64,000 nucleotides of DNA, taken from NCBI GenBank assembly GCA_907164885.2, contig OU015493.1, positions 52,825,496-52,889,495 of the forward strand, in the 5' to 3' direction. Below, one piece after another: positions 24,606 through 35,739 of this stretch. Each line of letters starts with the position of its first letter. Positions within the stretch are counted from its first letter, which is position 1. The DNA comes from Dolomedes plantarius. Its lineage: Eukaryota; Arthropoda; Arachnida; Araneae; Dolomedidae. A model generated the notes under the pieces. The model ran no database searches. It was given only the letters and a program-made list of their open reading frames with translations, and was not told the origin of the DNA. The translations under genes and the position numbers were made by a program.

Positions 24606-25263
24606 TATATATTTTTTCTTGAGTGGATGATAAATGCCAATGCTGTTATAATATATCTGTTATTGAATATTTAAAGATAAGTTAATGTTAAAATTGAATG
24701 CAATTTAAGAGTTGTATGTGGTACAAATTTTTCTACCATAGAGTTGTAGTAAATTATTTGTAGTCAAATTAGGCTGAGTTTTGTCATACACCCTGAAAGA
24801 GAACATTCTAATTTGATGTTGCTCTGAAATATTGTAATTCAAATATTGTAATCTGAAATACTGAATTCAATTGAGAATTATATTTCATTATCTTTTAAGT
24901 CTTTAATATACTTATAAATAATGCTTTTTCATGTTGACAATGATATCTTAGTATTTTGTATTGTGTTTGCAATTGATATGTTCTTAATACTGTAAGTATT
25001 CGTTAGTTAAATTAGGAATTCAGTGTAAGTGTACATTGGTTTGAATTAAAGTTATTGAGTTATTTCTTGAATATTTCATGTTAGTCAATGCTAGTTGTTC
25101 CTAAAGTGCTAAGCTGTTGGCGGTATTTTTCTTTTTAAATTGATCAGATTGAAACTTGTTAGTTCTTGTTAGAACCCTTACCATTTCAAGGTTGTACCTG
25201 ATAGTAAAGGGAATTTTGTTGTTTATTATAAAGATACACTAAGATAGTCTAAGAGTTAGTAAA

Positions 25264-25935
25264 ATGGCTTTTATGACTCTGACTAGAAAAGAGGATCTCC
25301 TCGAACTTGTGGATGAGTTAGGAGAGGAAATTGCAGCTTCTTGTAAGGTATTCGAAATTAAGATTATTTTAGCTAACGAAAATTGCGTACCAGAAAAGAA
25401 AAATTTGAGAAAGAAGAATCAACATTAGAAAATTCATTAGAAGTGAAAGAAAGTCATCTCCAGAACTGAAGCAGTTGAAGTTACTGCAGAAGAGTGAAAA
25501 TATTTTGCCTCTCGAGGAAAACAATTGTTTTTTCAGACCGATTAAAAAACCACCCGAAGAATTTAAGAAAGTGCAGGGTGAAGATGATGAGCTGAAACTG
25601 TGTTTTAGCATGGCCGAAAAGAATCCACCTTGAAAAAAAAACAAATTATATAGTTCTGAATAGTATGCTATTCTTCAAGAAGAAATATAGGAACGGAACC
25701 ATGAGAAATCTATTGATAGCGCGTCAGAAATGTCGTGAACGATTAAAGAAGTTGTGTCACGAAAGAACAAATGTTCATTTAAATGCAGCCAAAACGGCAG
25801 ATGCACTGTTTAAAAACTTTTACTGGCCGAATTGTTACTTAGATGTAGAGAGTTACGTGAAGGCTTGTGACTAATGTCGTAGGGGAGAAAGCCTAACGAT
25901 AAGACAGGCAAGAAGCATTTTAATAGGATTGGGTT
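25264..25935 (+). pseudogene. Degenerate Ty3/gypsy gag-pol remnant
   Basis: ATG 25264 opens a short gag-like frame (MAFMTLTRKEDLLELVDEL...) like the N-terminal SAP-type start of arthropod gypsy Gag. It breaks at about 25400. A charged stretch follows. At 25690-25885 there is an integrase zinc-binding (HHCC) segment: FKNFYWPNCYLDVESYVKACD followed after a stop by CRRG, where FYWP and the C-x2-C end are the family landmarks. Protease and reverse transcriptase are deleted. Not functional. Confidence 0.6.
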
Positions 25936-26703
25936 AAGCCGAGCACCAGACTAGGCCAAAATAAAAATAAGAATAATCGAATGTGTCTTATAAGTGTATT
26001 AAATTGATTGCAGTTATATTTTTTGTGTGTGGCCATGTTGATATTTTAATTTCATATGAAATATCTTGTGAAACTGTTAGTAATCTATGGAAATTCTACT
26101 ACTGCGATATAATTTTAAATCTTGTGTATCTTGTGTTGAAAAAAAATTTCGTATTGTTTTCCTTATTTGTATAAAAGTGTGTCCTAATTAAGGATGAAAA
26201 ATTGTGGTACATGTCTGCAAACATTTTTTTTCTCATGGAGGTAAAGCCAGAGTCTGAATAGAATCTACGGTCTACTTGTAAGTCAGGTTAGGCTCGCGTT
26301 TTCCTTCGTGAAAGTTACAATAACCATAATTGTCTTGGCGAAATGGCCATGTTTGTTTGTTTGTTTGTTTGTTTGTTTTTGGCAGGTAGACTTCTGCAGA
26401 AAAACTCTGGAAGAGGGAGGAACATAATTGATGTGGACGGCTGCAGACACAGTCGCCTGGCGACATAATGACCGGAAGTGCTACCGACAGCTCACAGAAC
26501 AGTTCGTCAGCTACAAAAAGGAAATTTCCGACCGGAGACTCCTAGTCGTCTGAGAATGTAATTGAATAAAGAAAGGCGGCGTGAAGCCGAGGACACGAAG
26601 ATACTCTCGGGCCTAGATAGCCTTGAATGAGCGCAGCGACAACTCAAGTCGGACCTTCTAGGTCCATGTCGGGAACCCACGAATTTAATTTTATATATAT
26701 ATA
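25936..26703. other. No gene recognised; possible LTR-type sequence
   Basis: Contains a (tttg)n run at 26352-26378. A GC-richer patch at 26390-26680 has attgaataaagaaaggcgg, which resembles the R region of an LTR. No matching second LTR is seen, so this is not called as one. Confidence 0.35.
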
Positions 26704-27679
26704 CAGTGATTTCCGCTTATAAGAATCACGTTTGCTATTACTGTTTTTGATTCTTTTAAGCGGTTGATTCTTATAGCCGAAATTTAGGTTTTTGGACAGG
26801 CACACACACACCTATATGTACATATATTAGATAATTAATGTAAATTAAAGAGTATTTTATGGTAAATTATCTTTTATTAATTTTTTTTATAATTTAAAAA
26901 ATACAGCTTAATTTTTAGACCTATAAGTAGATACACATGCTTATAGTAAGAGAAGAAAAAAATACAATATTTGTTACAAGTTACAACATACCTGCTTAAC
27001 AGTTTTAAACATTTCAACTACAGGAAGGGAGCAAGAAAAAGTTTTAATGATGATGGGAGCGTAATGAAGTTTTCAGGAGGCTGTTTATACCTCTTTCAAT
27101 ACTAATAGTCTCAGACGAAGATTCACCTTCTAGCTTACGTTTCTCGGTTTGATAACGGGCAAAATCTACTAATGTCACGTTTGCCTGAATGATAGTGGAC
27201 CCTTCGCCGAAGATTTATGTGTTTCAGAGTCCAGGAAGCCGCAACCAGGATGTGGGAGGTGGGAAAAAAAGGGTCCTATTTTTGCTTGTCAGTGGAGAAA
27301 AGTGAAATCGGACCCGGGTGGGTAAAGATGCCCCCGGGTCAAGCTAATAGGGCAGTGTTGTGGTGAAGCGTTAAAGGGGAAACTATTATGTTATGTCTAA
27401 CAAAGAAAGGGATGAATTTTACGAGTATATTCCCTCCCATCTTATCAATCTTCTTTTAAAAAAAAGAAAGAACTTCGTGCCTTTTGAGGGTTTAAGTGGC
27501 TTTTTTGGAAAAACGAAAGGAAAGCGAAGAGTGTAAACTGATTCTTAAAACCGGTGGGTTGATTCTTAAAAGCGAAAATTTTAACATGGAAATAATACAT
27601 TTGTTTTTGTTTTCGCGATATTGATTCTTATAAACGGTTGATTCTTATAACCACTGACCACTATAAGCGGTGGTTACTG
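26704..27679. mobile_element. TA-flanked MITE, copy 2
   Basis: 976 bp, the sister of 16231-17199 and nearly collinear with it. The ends are cagtgatttccgcttata and, inverted, cagtaaccaccgcttata. TA lies on both sides (26702-26703, 27680-27681), inside an (AT)n stretch. Confidence 0.75.
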
Positions 27680-27681
27680 TA

Positions 27682-28118
27682 TATATATTGTAAATAGCCT
27701 GTATTTAGTCGAGAAATGCAATTAAAGCATAGAATACAAAAAGGCTGGCGGTCTTTTACTTACAGCCCTTACTTAAAGTCTTTACAACCCACGTGTTTGC
27801 TGTGCGTGGAGATCCGTGTCCTTGGAAAAGGGAATCCTGGCAGTTGAGGTACAGTTTTTGGTATCCCAATACACTACTTTGGCCCCCGCTCCAGGTAAAC
27901 AGGAGGTACTTAGTGGTTTCCTATAGTATCAATCGGTTGGCCGCTGACTTTGTCATCGGCGTGGAACCAAGCAATCGTTTCTACTACTGGGCATCTTGCT
28001 AAGGGTGGACTCTACTTCAAGGTCGTTTCGTTCGCGTATAGACCCGGATAGCACTGGTGCAGTACAAAAATCTGCAGCTAAAAAGCTGTTTGATTATTTT
28101 CAACTAATTTCCATGTAC
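27682..28118. other. No gene recognised
   Basis: A moderately GC-rich stretch. Plus-strand frames at 27793-28181 have no recognisable domain. It may be retroelement-derived (an aattaaagca...ctttaca segment at 27715-27786) but this is unsupported. Confidence 0.35.
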
Positions 28119-29616
28119 ACTGGTTATCAAAAATTTAGGAAAAGTCACAAAAATAGCGATTACGCAAAAAGTTACGCGTAGAATTTAATGAAACTTATAC
28201 ACATTATACAACACATAGGTAGGTATAAAATAGCATAAAAAGAAATCGCCAGACAATTATGGTGTTATAGAAACTAGCATATGTATACAATGAACAAATC
28301 GGATGAGTCAGTTTAGTATAGGAAAAGTACCTTTAATATGGCGTACGATCCCCCCCGAGAAGCAATACAGCACATACAGCGATGTGTGATGCTGTCAATT
28401 ATGCGGTGTATGAGTTCGGTAGGGAGTGAGAGCCATTGCTCTTGCAAAGCAGTTGAAAGCGTGGCTAGAGTCCTAGGACGAGGATTGAGAGCAGCTATAC
28501 GTCCTCCTAAAGCGTCTCAAACTTGCTTGATAGGATTCAGGTCCGGTGATCGAGCTGGCCACTCCATGCGCTGAATTATTTCCTGCTCAAGATAAGCATC
28601 CACGATGTGTGCCCTGTGCGGTCTCGCGTTATCGTCCTGTAGCACGAAAGCATCATCTATTTCCCCGGCATAAGGGTGCGCATAAGCATCAAGGATGTCC
28701 TCTCTATAAGTGTGAGCATTCATATTTCAACGGGGAAAGACATGGAGGTCTGTGAGTCCACCCAAAGAGATAACACCCCAAACAGAGACACTGCCTGATC
28801 TGTATGCATCTCTTTCACGGATGTGTGATGGATGAAAACGAGTTCCAGGTTCTCTCCAAATCAAAGTACGCCTACTATCGCTTTGGAGGCTAAAGCTGGA
28901 CTCATCCGTAAAGAGAACAGCCCTCCATTGATCACGCGTCCAGTGGACATGTTGACGTGTCCACTGCAAACGTTCCCGTCCATGGCGTGACGTGAGCGGG
29001 ACGCAAATGGCCTGTCGCCCCGCAAAAACACGAACTTCGTGAAGCCGTCTATGCACGGTTGACGTTGATACCAACCTTCTGAAGCTGGCAGCGAGGGAGG
29101 ATCTGAGTTCAGACGGAGTTGTCGGTTCTATTCATTCGTGCGCATAATGACAAATATCTGTCATCGGCACTCGTCGTAGCGTATGGCCGTCCTTGGCTGA
29201 ACCTCCTGGATGCCGAATCCGTGGTTAGAAATTGTTGCCAAAGTCTATGAACCACAGACGGACTCGCATTTAGCCATCTGGCCACATCTGTCTGACTTTG
29301 ACCTGCCTTTAGTCTCTCAATAGCTCGCCATCGCAGTTCTTCAGTCAAATGATGCCTGGAGGTCATTGTTACAATTTGGCTATGCCAGATGTCTAATCTC
29401 AACCTCGCAGCGACTATTGCCGCCTTACTCTGAGACGTGCACTTTTATGCTCCTCGCAAATGACGTATTCCGACTGCAGCGCCACTATTTTACATAATGT
29501 AGTATTGTTCATCACCTTTTACTTAACAACATATTCAAATTTTAAACAGATTGGCCTAGTTTTGAACGTGTTATCCCTCTTTTTGTGATTTTTCCTTAAT
29601 TTTTGATAACTAGTTT
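28119..29616 (-). mobile_element. Tc1-like DD34E transposon
   Basis: 1498 bp with inverted ends (gttatcaaaaatttagga at 28122 against gttatcaaaaattaagga from the right) and TA at 28117-28118 and 29617-29618. It carries one transposase on the minus strand. Confidence 0.8.
28313..29366 (-). pseudogene. Tc1 transposase with frameshifts and lost catalytic Glu
   Basis: Start taken at the Met of MTSRHHLTEEL. A paired-like helix-turn-helix follows (ERLKAGQSQTDVARWLNASPSVVHRLWQQF, written in parts). After a frameshift near 29105, STSTVHRRL and the first catalytic Asp in LFTDESSF follow. Another shift near 28725 leads to LQDDNARPHRAH (second Asp) and SPDLNPIKQV. The spacing is 34, so this should be DD34E, but the Glu codon now reads AAG (Lys) and the next Trp codon is TGA. 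The family C-terminus (ASRGGSYAI) remains after another stop. Clearly inactive. Confidence 0.8.
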
Positions 29617-29618
29617 AT

Positions 29619-30017
29619 TTTGTTGTGCTGAATACGAACAAAAATTTGAAAAAAATCCTACACTTCAGAATTTAACACAAAATGCAAAATTCTCTTCAAA
29701 TTTTTCTCAATTTTGGGGGTTTTTTTATCTTAGGGTTTTTAACTAAATTTAAAATCAAAATTACTATTAATTCACATCAGTGCATTTAAAATATACAATG
29801 CCAAAAAAAAAAATTTTCAAAAAAAAGAACTCCAGGGTGAGCTAACGGAAACCAGAATCAACATGTTGCAAGCTGATCGCAAAGGCTCTGACATGCACGG
29901 GATTGATTCAATTTTTTATTAGTTCTCGCCTGTTCAAACTTTTTCATCTCACTTCGTGTTAGCTCGTCATTCTTAAATCGTGTTTCTCCAAGTTAGTGTT
30001 ATGGCTCCGCGGAATTG
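29619..30017. other. AT-rich spacer
   Basis: Low-complexity A/T runs, no gene. It separates the Tc1 element from the pogo-type element. Confidence 0.4.
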
Positions 30018-30073
30018 TAGAGGAGAGTAGTACACAGTGAGACAAATTTTCAAAAAACATTAAGAGCTAAATA

Positions 30074-31293
30074 CACTGAAGTGCCACTGAATTACGGATA
30101 CCTACCTAGTAACGAGTTGGGCCTCCTCTGGCCTTGATAACGGCTGCCACACGACGAAGCATAGATTCAACAAGTTTCTGGAAACGTTCCACGGGAATGG
30201 CTTGCCAAATATTGGCTAAAGCTGTCCATAATTCAGTAAGGTTCTTTGGTGCTGTGTGATGGCCTTTCACGCCTTGTTCCAAAACATCCCAAAGATGCTC
30301 AATAGGATATAAGTCTGGGCTTCTAGGTGGCCAATTCATGATAGAGAAGTCAGAGGAATGCTCATCCAACCAGCCAGTAGCCAACCGGGACTTGTGAGAG
30401 GTACAGTTGTCTTGCTGGAAAACTCCATTACCGTGCGGATAATAGAACAGCATAAACGGATGGAGGTGATCCCCCAGCAACTCTACGTACCGAATTGCAT
30501 TGAGGGAGGTTGGTACACGCACCAAAGATCCCAAACTGTGCCACGGAAAAACACCCCAGACCATGATTGAGCCACCATGTCCTTGTACAGTTCCAGCCAG
30601 GCATGCAGGATACATGGCTTCATGAGCCTGACGCCATATTCTCAGCCTCCCGTCGGCGTTAAGGAGTCGGAATCGAGACTCATCACTCCATGCTACTCGT
30701 TTCCAGTCCTCTACACTCCAGTCTCTGTGCTCTCTTGCCCAGGCAAGACGTGCAGCCCGATGGCGAGTATAGAGCAATGGTACTCTCGTAGGTCGACGGC
30801 TCCCGAAACCCATACGGTGAAGCGAGCGTTGCACAGTCCGTTTACTGACTGTACGACTGGCACCGTCATTAAACTGGGTGGTAATTTGAGCTAATGTTTG
30901 GCTTCGCTGGCTACGTACAATACGCCTGAGCCGTCTCTCACCAAGCGCTGTCAAGGCTAATTGTCCTTTGCAGTTTGCCCGATCGCTAGTTTTTGTTCCA
31001 CCATCCATGTATTCTTGGTATACTCTTGACACTGTCGACCTTGAAAATCCTAGCTGTCTGACGATTTTGGAAATTGAATGGCCCATGCGTCGCACACCTA
31101 CGATTTGTCCACGATCGAAGGCGTCTAAATCAAGCAGTTTACCCATACTGGTAATTCCAACAACTAATTCAGAACAACCACAGTACGCGCTATATATGCA
31201 GTTATCACAGCGCCCTCACTTGCGCATGCATGATGTGCAGCGCTACACAATTTGCATAGGCTTTGCTATCCCTAATTCAGTGGCACTTCAGTG
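30074..31293 (-). mobile_element. Tc1-type DD36E transposon, apparently complete
   Basis: 1220 bp with inverted ends of 27 bp differing at one position (cactgaagtgccactgaatt, then acggata / agggata), flanked by TA at 30072-30073 and 31294-31295. It is inserted in the subterminal region of the pogo element. It encodes an uninterrupted transposase. Confidence 0.9.
30106..31146 (-). CDS. DD36E Tc1-type transposase, intact
   Basis: 346 codons without stop or frameshift, starting MGKLLDLDAFDRG 147 bases inside the right terminal repeat. Two helix-turn-helix segments occupy roughly residues 8-45 and 62-115 (paired-like, binding the terminal repeats). A GHGGSIMVWG strand lies at 189-198. The catalytic triad is D155 (WSDESRF), D246 (FQQDNCTSH) and E283 (SPDLYPIEHLW), with 36 residues between the last two. 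That is the DD36E spacing of the Incomer-type branch of Tc1 elements. Full family length with a conserved C-terminus (VIKARGGPTRY). It would act in the nucleus, cutting at TA. This is the best candidate in the window for a transposase that could still be active. Confidence 0.85.
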   Translation of the reverse strand: MGKLLDLDAFDRGQIVGVRRMGHSISKIVRQLGFSRSTVSRVYQEYMDGGTKTSDRANCKGQLALTALGERRLRRIVRSQRSQTLAQITTQFNDGASRTVSKRTVQRSLHRMGFGSRRPTRVPLLYTRHRAARLAWAREHRDWSVEDWKRVAWSDESRFRLLNADGRLRIWRQAHEAMYPACLAGTVQGHGGSIMVWGVFPWHSLGSLVRVPTSLNAIRYVELLGDHLHPFMLFYYPHGNGVFQQDNCTSHKSRLATGWLDEHSSDFSIMNWPPRSPDLYPIEHLWDVLEQGVKGHHTAPKNLTELWTALANIWQAIPVERFQKLVESMLRRVAAVIKARGGPTRY

Positions 31294-31565
31294 TACAATC
31301 GACTGAAGAAAATTAGCTATTGAATGTTTAAATCTGTTTTATTGGCAAAATCTTTCACACAAAATGTATTAATACATATAAATAGAAACCAGAAATAATT
31401 AACGTTAAAATAATATCAGCATTCGTCTCACTGTGTACCACACCTCATACAAAGTGAGACATTGCTAATTTATTTATTTAAAAAGTATGTCACAATACTA
31501 AACACAAACAATGCTTTATTATACACAAGTTTTCATGAAGCAATCAATTGTTAATCTTGGAAAAG

Positions 31566-33620
31566 TCACCGAACATTTATAAGGTCAAGCCTCACTTCAA
31601 AACGGACATATACTGACAATCTTTTTGTTTTCATGGGCATTGGCTGAAGCAGAACCATGACAATATCCAGTTTATTTACAGAGGCCATATCTGGAATGTT
31701 TGGCATCACAAAGGCATTATATTTCTCACTTTTGCGTAGATAAGTGACTTCAAAATCACTATCCTCGTCCATCTCTGACAAAATTTTCCCAATGTAGAAC
31801 ACATCATTTGGGAAACGCAAAAGAACATAATCATCAACATGAACATCAGGCACTACTTTGGGAAATTGAAAATTTTCTTCATTCTTCTTGAAGAGTCATC
31901 CAGCACCATTTCAGTTTCTTCATCAGAACTATCAACATCTTTAATACTACGGCGTGTTGGTTTTTTCCGAAGCAAGCTTTTGGAAAATTTATTTTGTCTC
32001 TTAATCTGGAGCTGTCTCTTCTTTTCAGTTAAGAGGGCTTTTTCAGGTGAACTGGTGAGAATTCTGCTTCTGCTCGGCTCTCGATTCGTCTTTTTCTTCC
32101 TAGGTAGAGCGTTTGGAAAACCACGGAATTGTGTTGGTGAAACGAAGACAGGCTGAGTTTCCCCACTAGTTGAAGCTTCACTTGCAGCTTTTGTAATAAA
32201 ATCTGTAAAATTAAAATTCAGAATATTGTAAACAAATGTTATAAATATATAAAACGCAAAGAATGAAAGATAAAAATATATGATCATCTGTACTCACACC
32301 TGAAGATTGTGTGCTAGTGTAAACATCAGTTTTAGAAGCTGTATTTTTAGTACTATAAGTAGCCATCGTGTCTTCGGGTCGATTTGTCACTGCTGACATA
32401 AGGTAGTCTTCAGAATCTTGAACTGTGTCTCTATTAAAAGGATAGATGCCACTTTTATTAAAACCTGAAATGATGTTGCTAGGAGTCATTGCCTTTTTAT
32501 GTGCTTCACCAACACGTTCAGCAATCTGGTAAATAGACATGGTTATTCCAGGATTTCTGAGCATCCATGAATCTACGGTCGCATTGTATAATGCTTTAAA
32601 AGGTCCAAAAACGGATATATCGAGAGGCTGGAGTTTGTTACTGCTACGTGGTGGTAAATTGAGAACAGTAACACCTGCCTCTTTTGCCATATCAATAACT
32701 TTGATGGACATATGACTCTCGTGGTTATCGTATATTAAAAGTGAAGGTGTCTCTTTCGTGCTGTGTGAATGCTTTATGAAATGCTGCATAACTTGTTGGA
32801 ACAGCTCAGTTGTCATCCATTCACTACAGTTTGCGAGATCTAGAGATCCTGGTGGCGCTCCATTTAACATGTGGGTTTTGAAGTTTTTTCTGGGAAAGAC
32901 AAAAGCAGGAGGAAGAAATGTAGCCATCATTTGTGCTGGAGGAACAACTGCCACTAGTTCACCTATCTCACCACTCGTACATTGGCTTAACTGCTTAACA
33001 CCTTTCTTTCCTATTACCTTCCGGGGTTTCTGCACAGAAGTCACGCCGGTCTCATCAAGGTTGAACACACGCGATGCATCTGCCAATTTAGAGTTTTCAT
33101 TGAGAATTTTGAAAAGATTATCGAAAAATATTTTTACATTGTGGGCATTGAAAGGCGTCATTCTTGATAAACTGCACCCCTCTGGTTTCCTTATGCTGAG
33201 AATGAAACTTCGATGTAGAAAATCCCTCAACCATTCTATACCTGCAGACTTTGAAGCCTCCCAGGACTCTGGACATTTTATGTTATTCTTTTTTTCCATT
33301 TCATAGGCAAGTTTTCGAACAGTAATTATTGAAAATCCATAACACATTCTACTGCATGTTTCAATGTATTCTGCGAGATCATGTTCTTGTTCCTTTGTAA
33401 ATACCTGACGTACACTGTAATGTGGCTGCATTCGTTTATCAACATCTGGATTTTCTTTCTTTTTCTTGACATATCTATATAACATTTGAAAGACATTTTC
33501 CTTTTTAGCTGTTTTTTGAATGGAGTACTTTTCCTGTAGGACTAATTTCACAGCTGCAGCCATCTGTTCTTCTCCAGTTGTTCCAATTTTCCTTGGCACA
33601 TTCTTAGTCCGTACCATCAT
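31566..33620 (-). CDS. Pogo-family transposase (CENP-B/Tigger-like), one intron, one frameshift
   Basis: Exon 1 is 33620-32300 (440 codons plus one base). The intron is 32299-32203 (GTGTGA...TTTTACAG, 97 bp). Exon 2 starts at 32202 and continues the frame as ...SSDFITKAASE. Residues 14-45 form a psq-like helix-turn-helix and about 120-160 a CENP-B-type DNA-binding segment (AGIEWLRDFL...RKPEG). Catalytic residues are D189 (FNLDETG), D298 (LIYDNHESH) and D334 (KLQPLD), 35 residues apart, giving DD35D. A basic, nuclear-signal-like stretch lies in exon 2. One frameshift near 31880 separates the last ~95 residues (VDDYVLLRF...FYIGKIL), a small beta-rich tail seen in related transposases. The catalytic core is intact, so inactivation is recent or only partial. 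It moves the element by cut-and-paste at TA. Confidence 0.75.
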
Positions 33621-33875
33621 AACTCTGAAAAAAACATACTTAGTACCAGAAAATATTTAAATAACATTATTAATGATAGTCTCGGTTCTGTGTATCTATA
33701 CAGCAATACAAGCTAAGATGTTATATCACAAGTTACAATGTTAAGATGTGAAATTCATTATATTGTGTAATAGAAAAATCTTAGTAATTCAAAATTGAGA
33801 AAATTCATAATGCTAAATACATTACATTACAGTAACATTTAATGCACATTGCTATTATGGAATAAATATAGTTAT

Positions 33876-33945
33876 CATGGTACACAGTGAGACATTGTTT
33901 CACTCTGTACCAGTGTTCCATGTCTCACTGTGTACCATTTCACTT
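33876..33945. promoter_or_regulatory. Subterminal motif array of the pogo element
   Basis: Three copies of (g)gtacacagtgagac or its complement lie head-to-head: tggtacacagtgagacat at about 33878, tttcactctgtacca at about 33896, and tgtctcactgtgtaccat at about 33920. Further copies are at 30028-30042 and 34252-34268 (inside the terminal repeats), and gtctcactgtgtaccac plus acaaagtgagaca at 31424-31458. Repeated subterminal sites are usually bound by the transposase. That role is inferred. Confidence 0.6.
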
Positions 33946-34284
33946 TGTTAAAAAAAATGGCTAAATATCCCTTCCATTGTTTTTCTTTAGTTAAATCCTT
34001 GGTATTAAGTGGAGAAATAGTGCAGCATATATATAATATTCAATCCAAAGTAACAGATAAAATTAAACTGAAGATATGACATATAACAGAGATAAATAAC
34101 TTACTTTTAGATTCAAAAAATCACTTTCGTTTCGTAGCTTCCAACAGAACGAACATCCACGCTTGAAATGTGGGTGGCAATTACCCCAAACAAAACGTTA
34201 CTGAACAGCCTGACATCTAGCGGCACAAAAATAAACTTCATTATAAAAGCTTCTCTGTTTCACTGTGTAGTACTCTCCCCTATT

Positions 34285-34578
34285 AATTCGCCTAACAGTT
34301 TATGTTTCATTTGTGGTGAATATACAGTGTTGAAGCAACAGCTGAATATGACACACATTTTGTGAAAAAAAGTATATTTCGCATACTTCGGACTAAAACA
34401 TGGAGATCAAGATAACGTTTGGGCGCCTCAAAAAGTGCGTAAACGGTGTATTGAGGACCCCCGACATTGGTTCAAGCAAGAAAAAAAGCTTTCCGTTATG
34501 GGATTCCTATGGTATGGCGAGAGCAAAAGAACCATAGTGAAGAGTGTTACTTTTGTTCATGCGATGTGAAAGGGTATA
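34285..34578 (+). pseudogene. N-terminal part of an uncharacterised multicopy protein family
   Basis: The frame INSPNSLCFICGEYT..., then after a stop YFAYFGLKHGDQDNVWAP..., and after a frame change GIPMVWREQKNHSEECYFCSCDVKGY, resembles the N-terminus of an uncharacterised protein recurring in many arthropod genomes (my recollection). CxxC pairs (CFIC, CYFC) suggest zinc binding. It is cut at a TA by the MITE at 34579-35522 and resumes as TPNSVFT at 35525. The later part of the same family is at 38080-39460. Broken by stops and insertions; function unknown. Confidence 0.6.
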
Positions 34579-35522
34579 CAGTCGAACCCCGTTATAGCGA
34601 ACCCGGTATATAACGAACTCCCGGATTTAATGAACGAAAATTTTGGTCCCGCCGTTTTCCTATTGTATTTAATGATAATTTATCCTTTTATAGCAAACCT
34701 CCGAAATCTTAAGAATCGGCTATAACGAACATTTTTTCAGTTGACAACTGATTTTTTTTTTAATTTTTGAACTTTTTAAGAATGCTTAAGTTACAACGAA
34801 TGTTGAAGAAGCAAAGAATGTTGAAGAAGAAGATGATGAAGATTTACCTATCGCGATGTGGATAGAAAAGCGCAAAATTTCATCATTCTCAGATTGTGGC
34901 GCGCAATTGTTCGAAACATTTGATGATGAAGTCATTACATGTGAAAATCCGACTGATGAAGATATCGTAGAAGAAATTAAAATGAATAATTCTAAAATCG
35001 AAGATTCTGTTTCTGACGCTGATTAAGAGGGGCACATAAATGACGAAATCTCCACTATCTCAGATGCTACAGCAGCGATGAGTGTCATTAGTAAGTTTTT
35101 GTCTACACAAACAGTGGAAGAAAGAGTGTTGGAGTCATTTGATGTATTGGACAAAGAAATTCATAAAATGTTTTTGAAATCGGCATCACGTCAGCAGATG
35201 ACCGATTATTTCAGTATCGAAACAGTGAGCAACAATTAAAAGATAAAATCAATTTATTTCCATTTGTCTCTTTTTTAGTTAATTTAATTAGTATTGTGTC
35301 AGTTTAATGTAATCGATTTTAGTCAATTTAATTCATTAATGATAATTTTTAATAGATTTTATCATTCTTTCAATACATCATTATTGAATATACATTGAAA
35401 CTAATGAGTTATACATTTTGTGAACTCTAACATTTCTCTTAATGGTTCGGATATAGCGAACCACCGGATATAGCGAACAAAACCTTTGGTCTCTTGAAGT
35501 TCGTTATAACGGGGTTCGACTG
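34579..35522. mobile_element. Pogo/Tigger MITE (deletion derivative)
   Basis: 944 bp with inverted ends cagtcgaaccccgttatagc / cagtcgaaccccgttataac and TA on both sides (34577-34578, 35523-35524). The inside still holds the 3' end of a pogo-type transposase gene (34790-35239). Subterminal ttatagcgaac(c) motifs are repeated. Confidence 0.85.
34790..35239 (+). pseudogene. Tigger/pogo transposase C-terminal relic
   Basis: About 140 codons with one in-frame stop (after SVSDAD). An acidic tail is followed by helical segments (ATAAMSVISKFLSTQTVEERV), ending in ASRQQMTDYFSIETVSNN. The end resembles the C-terminus of Tigger/pogo transposases, which finish in a QxxITDFF-like motif. QQMTDYF fits the PCNA-binding PIP box (Q-x-x-M-x-x-aromatic-aromatic). 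DNA-binding and catalytic domains are deleted. Confidence 0.65.
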
Positions 35523-35739
35523 TACACCTAATTCTGTTTTTACACGATAGATACGTGCCTGAAGAATACATGTAAACAAATTCGTTTAAAGAAAGACATT
35601 GTATCTATGGAAAAAATGATTGGTTCCGGGTATAAAAAATCAGTAAAATTAATTTTTAAAAAAACATATGAAAATATTGGTTTTAAACTTATTACAGAAG
35701 ATCGTTCTCACTTTATGGAAACTATTTTGATAGTTAAGT

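Larger units (their letters stand above)
30020..34280 (-). mobile_element. Pogo-type DD35D transposon carrying a nested Tc1-type element
   Basis: Inverted ends: gaggagagtagtacacagtg at 30020 and, reverse-complemented at 34280, ggggagagtactacacagtg. TA is on both sides (30018-30019, 34281-34282). Without the DD36E insertion (30074-31293) the element is about 3.04 kb. It encodes a spliced transposase on the minus strand. Copies of a gtacacagtgagac motif cluster near both ends (see 33876-33945). Confidence 0.8.

Noticed and set aside
26664..27793. Direct repeat aacccacg flanking the second MITE region, considered as an 8-bp target duplication
   Set aside because: The sequence inside lacks matching ends at those borders; likely chance.
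32758..33306. 182-codon plus-strand frame
   Set aside because: Antisense shadow of the pogo transposase coding exon.
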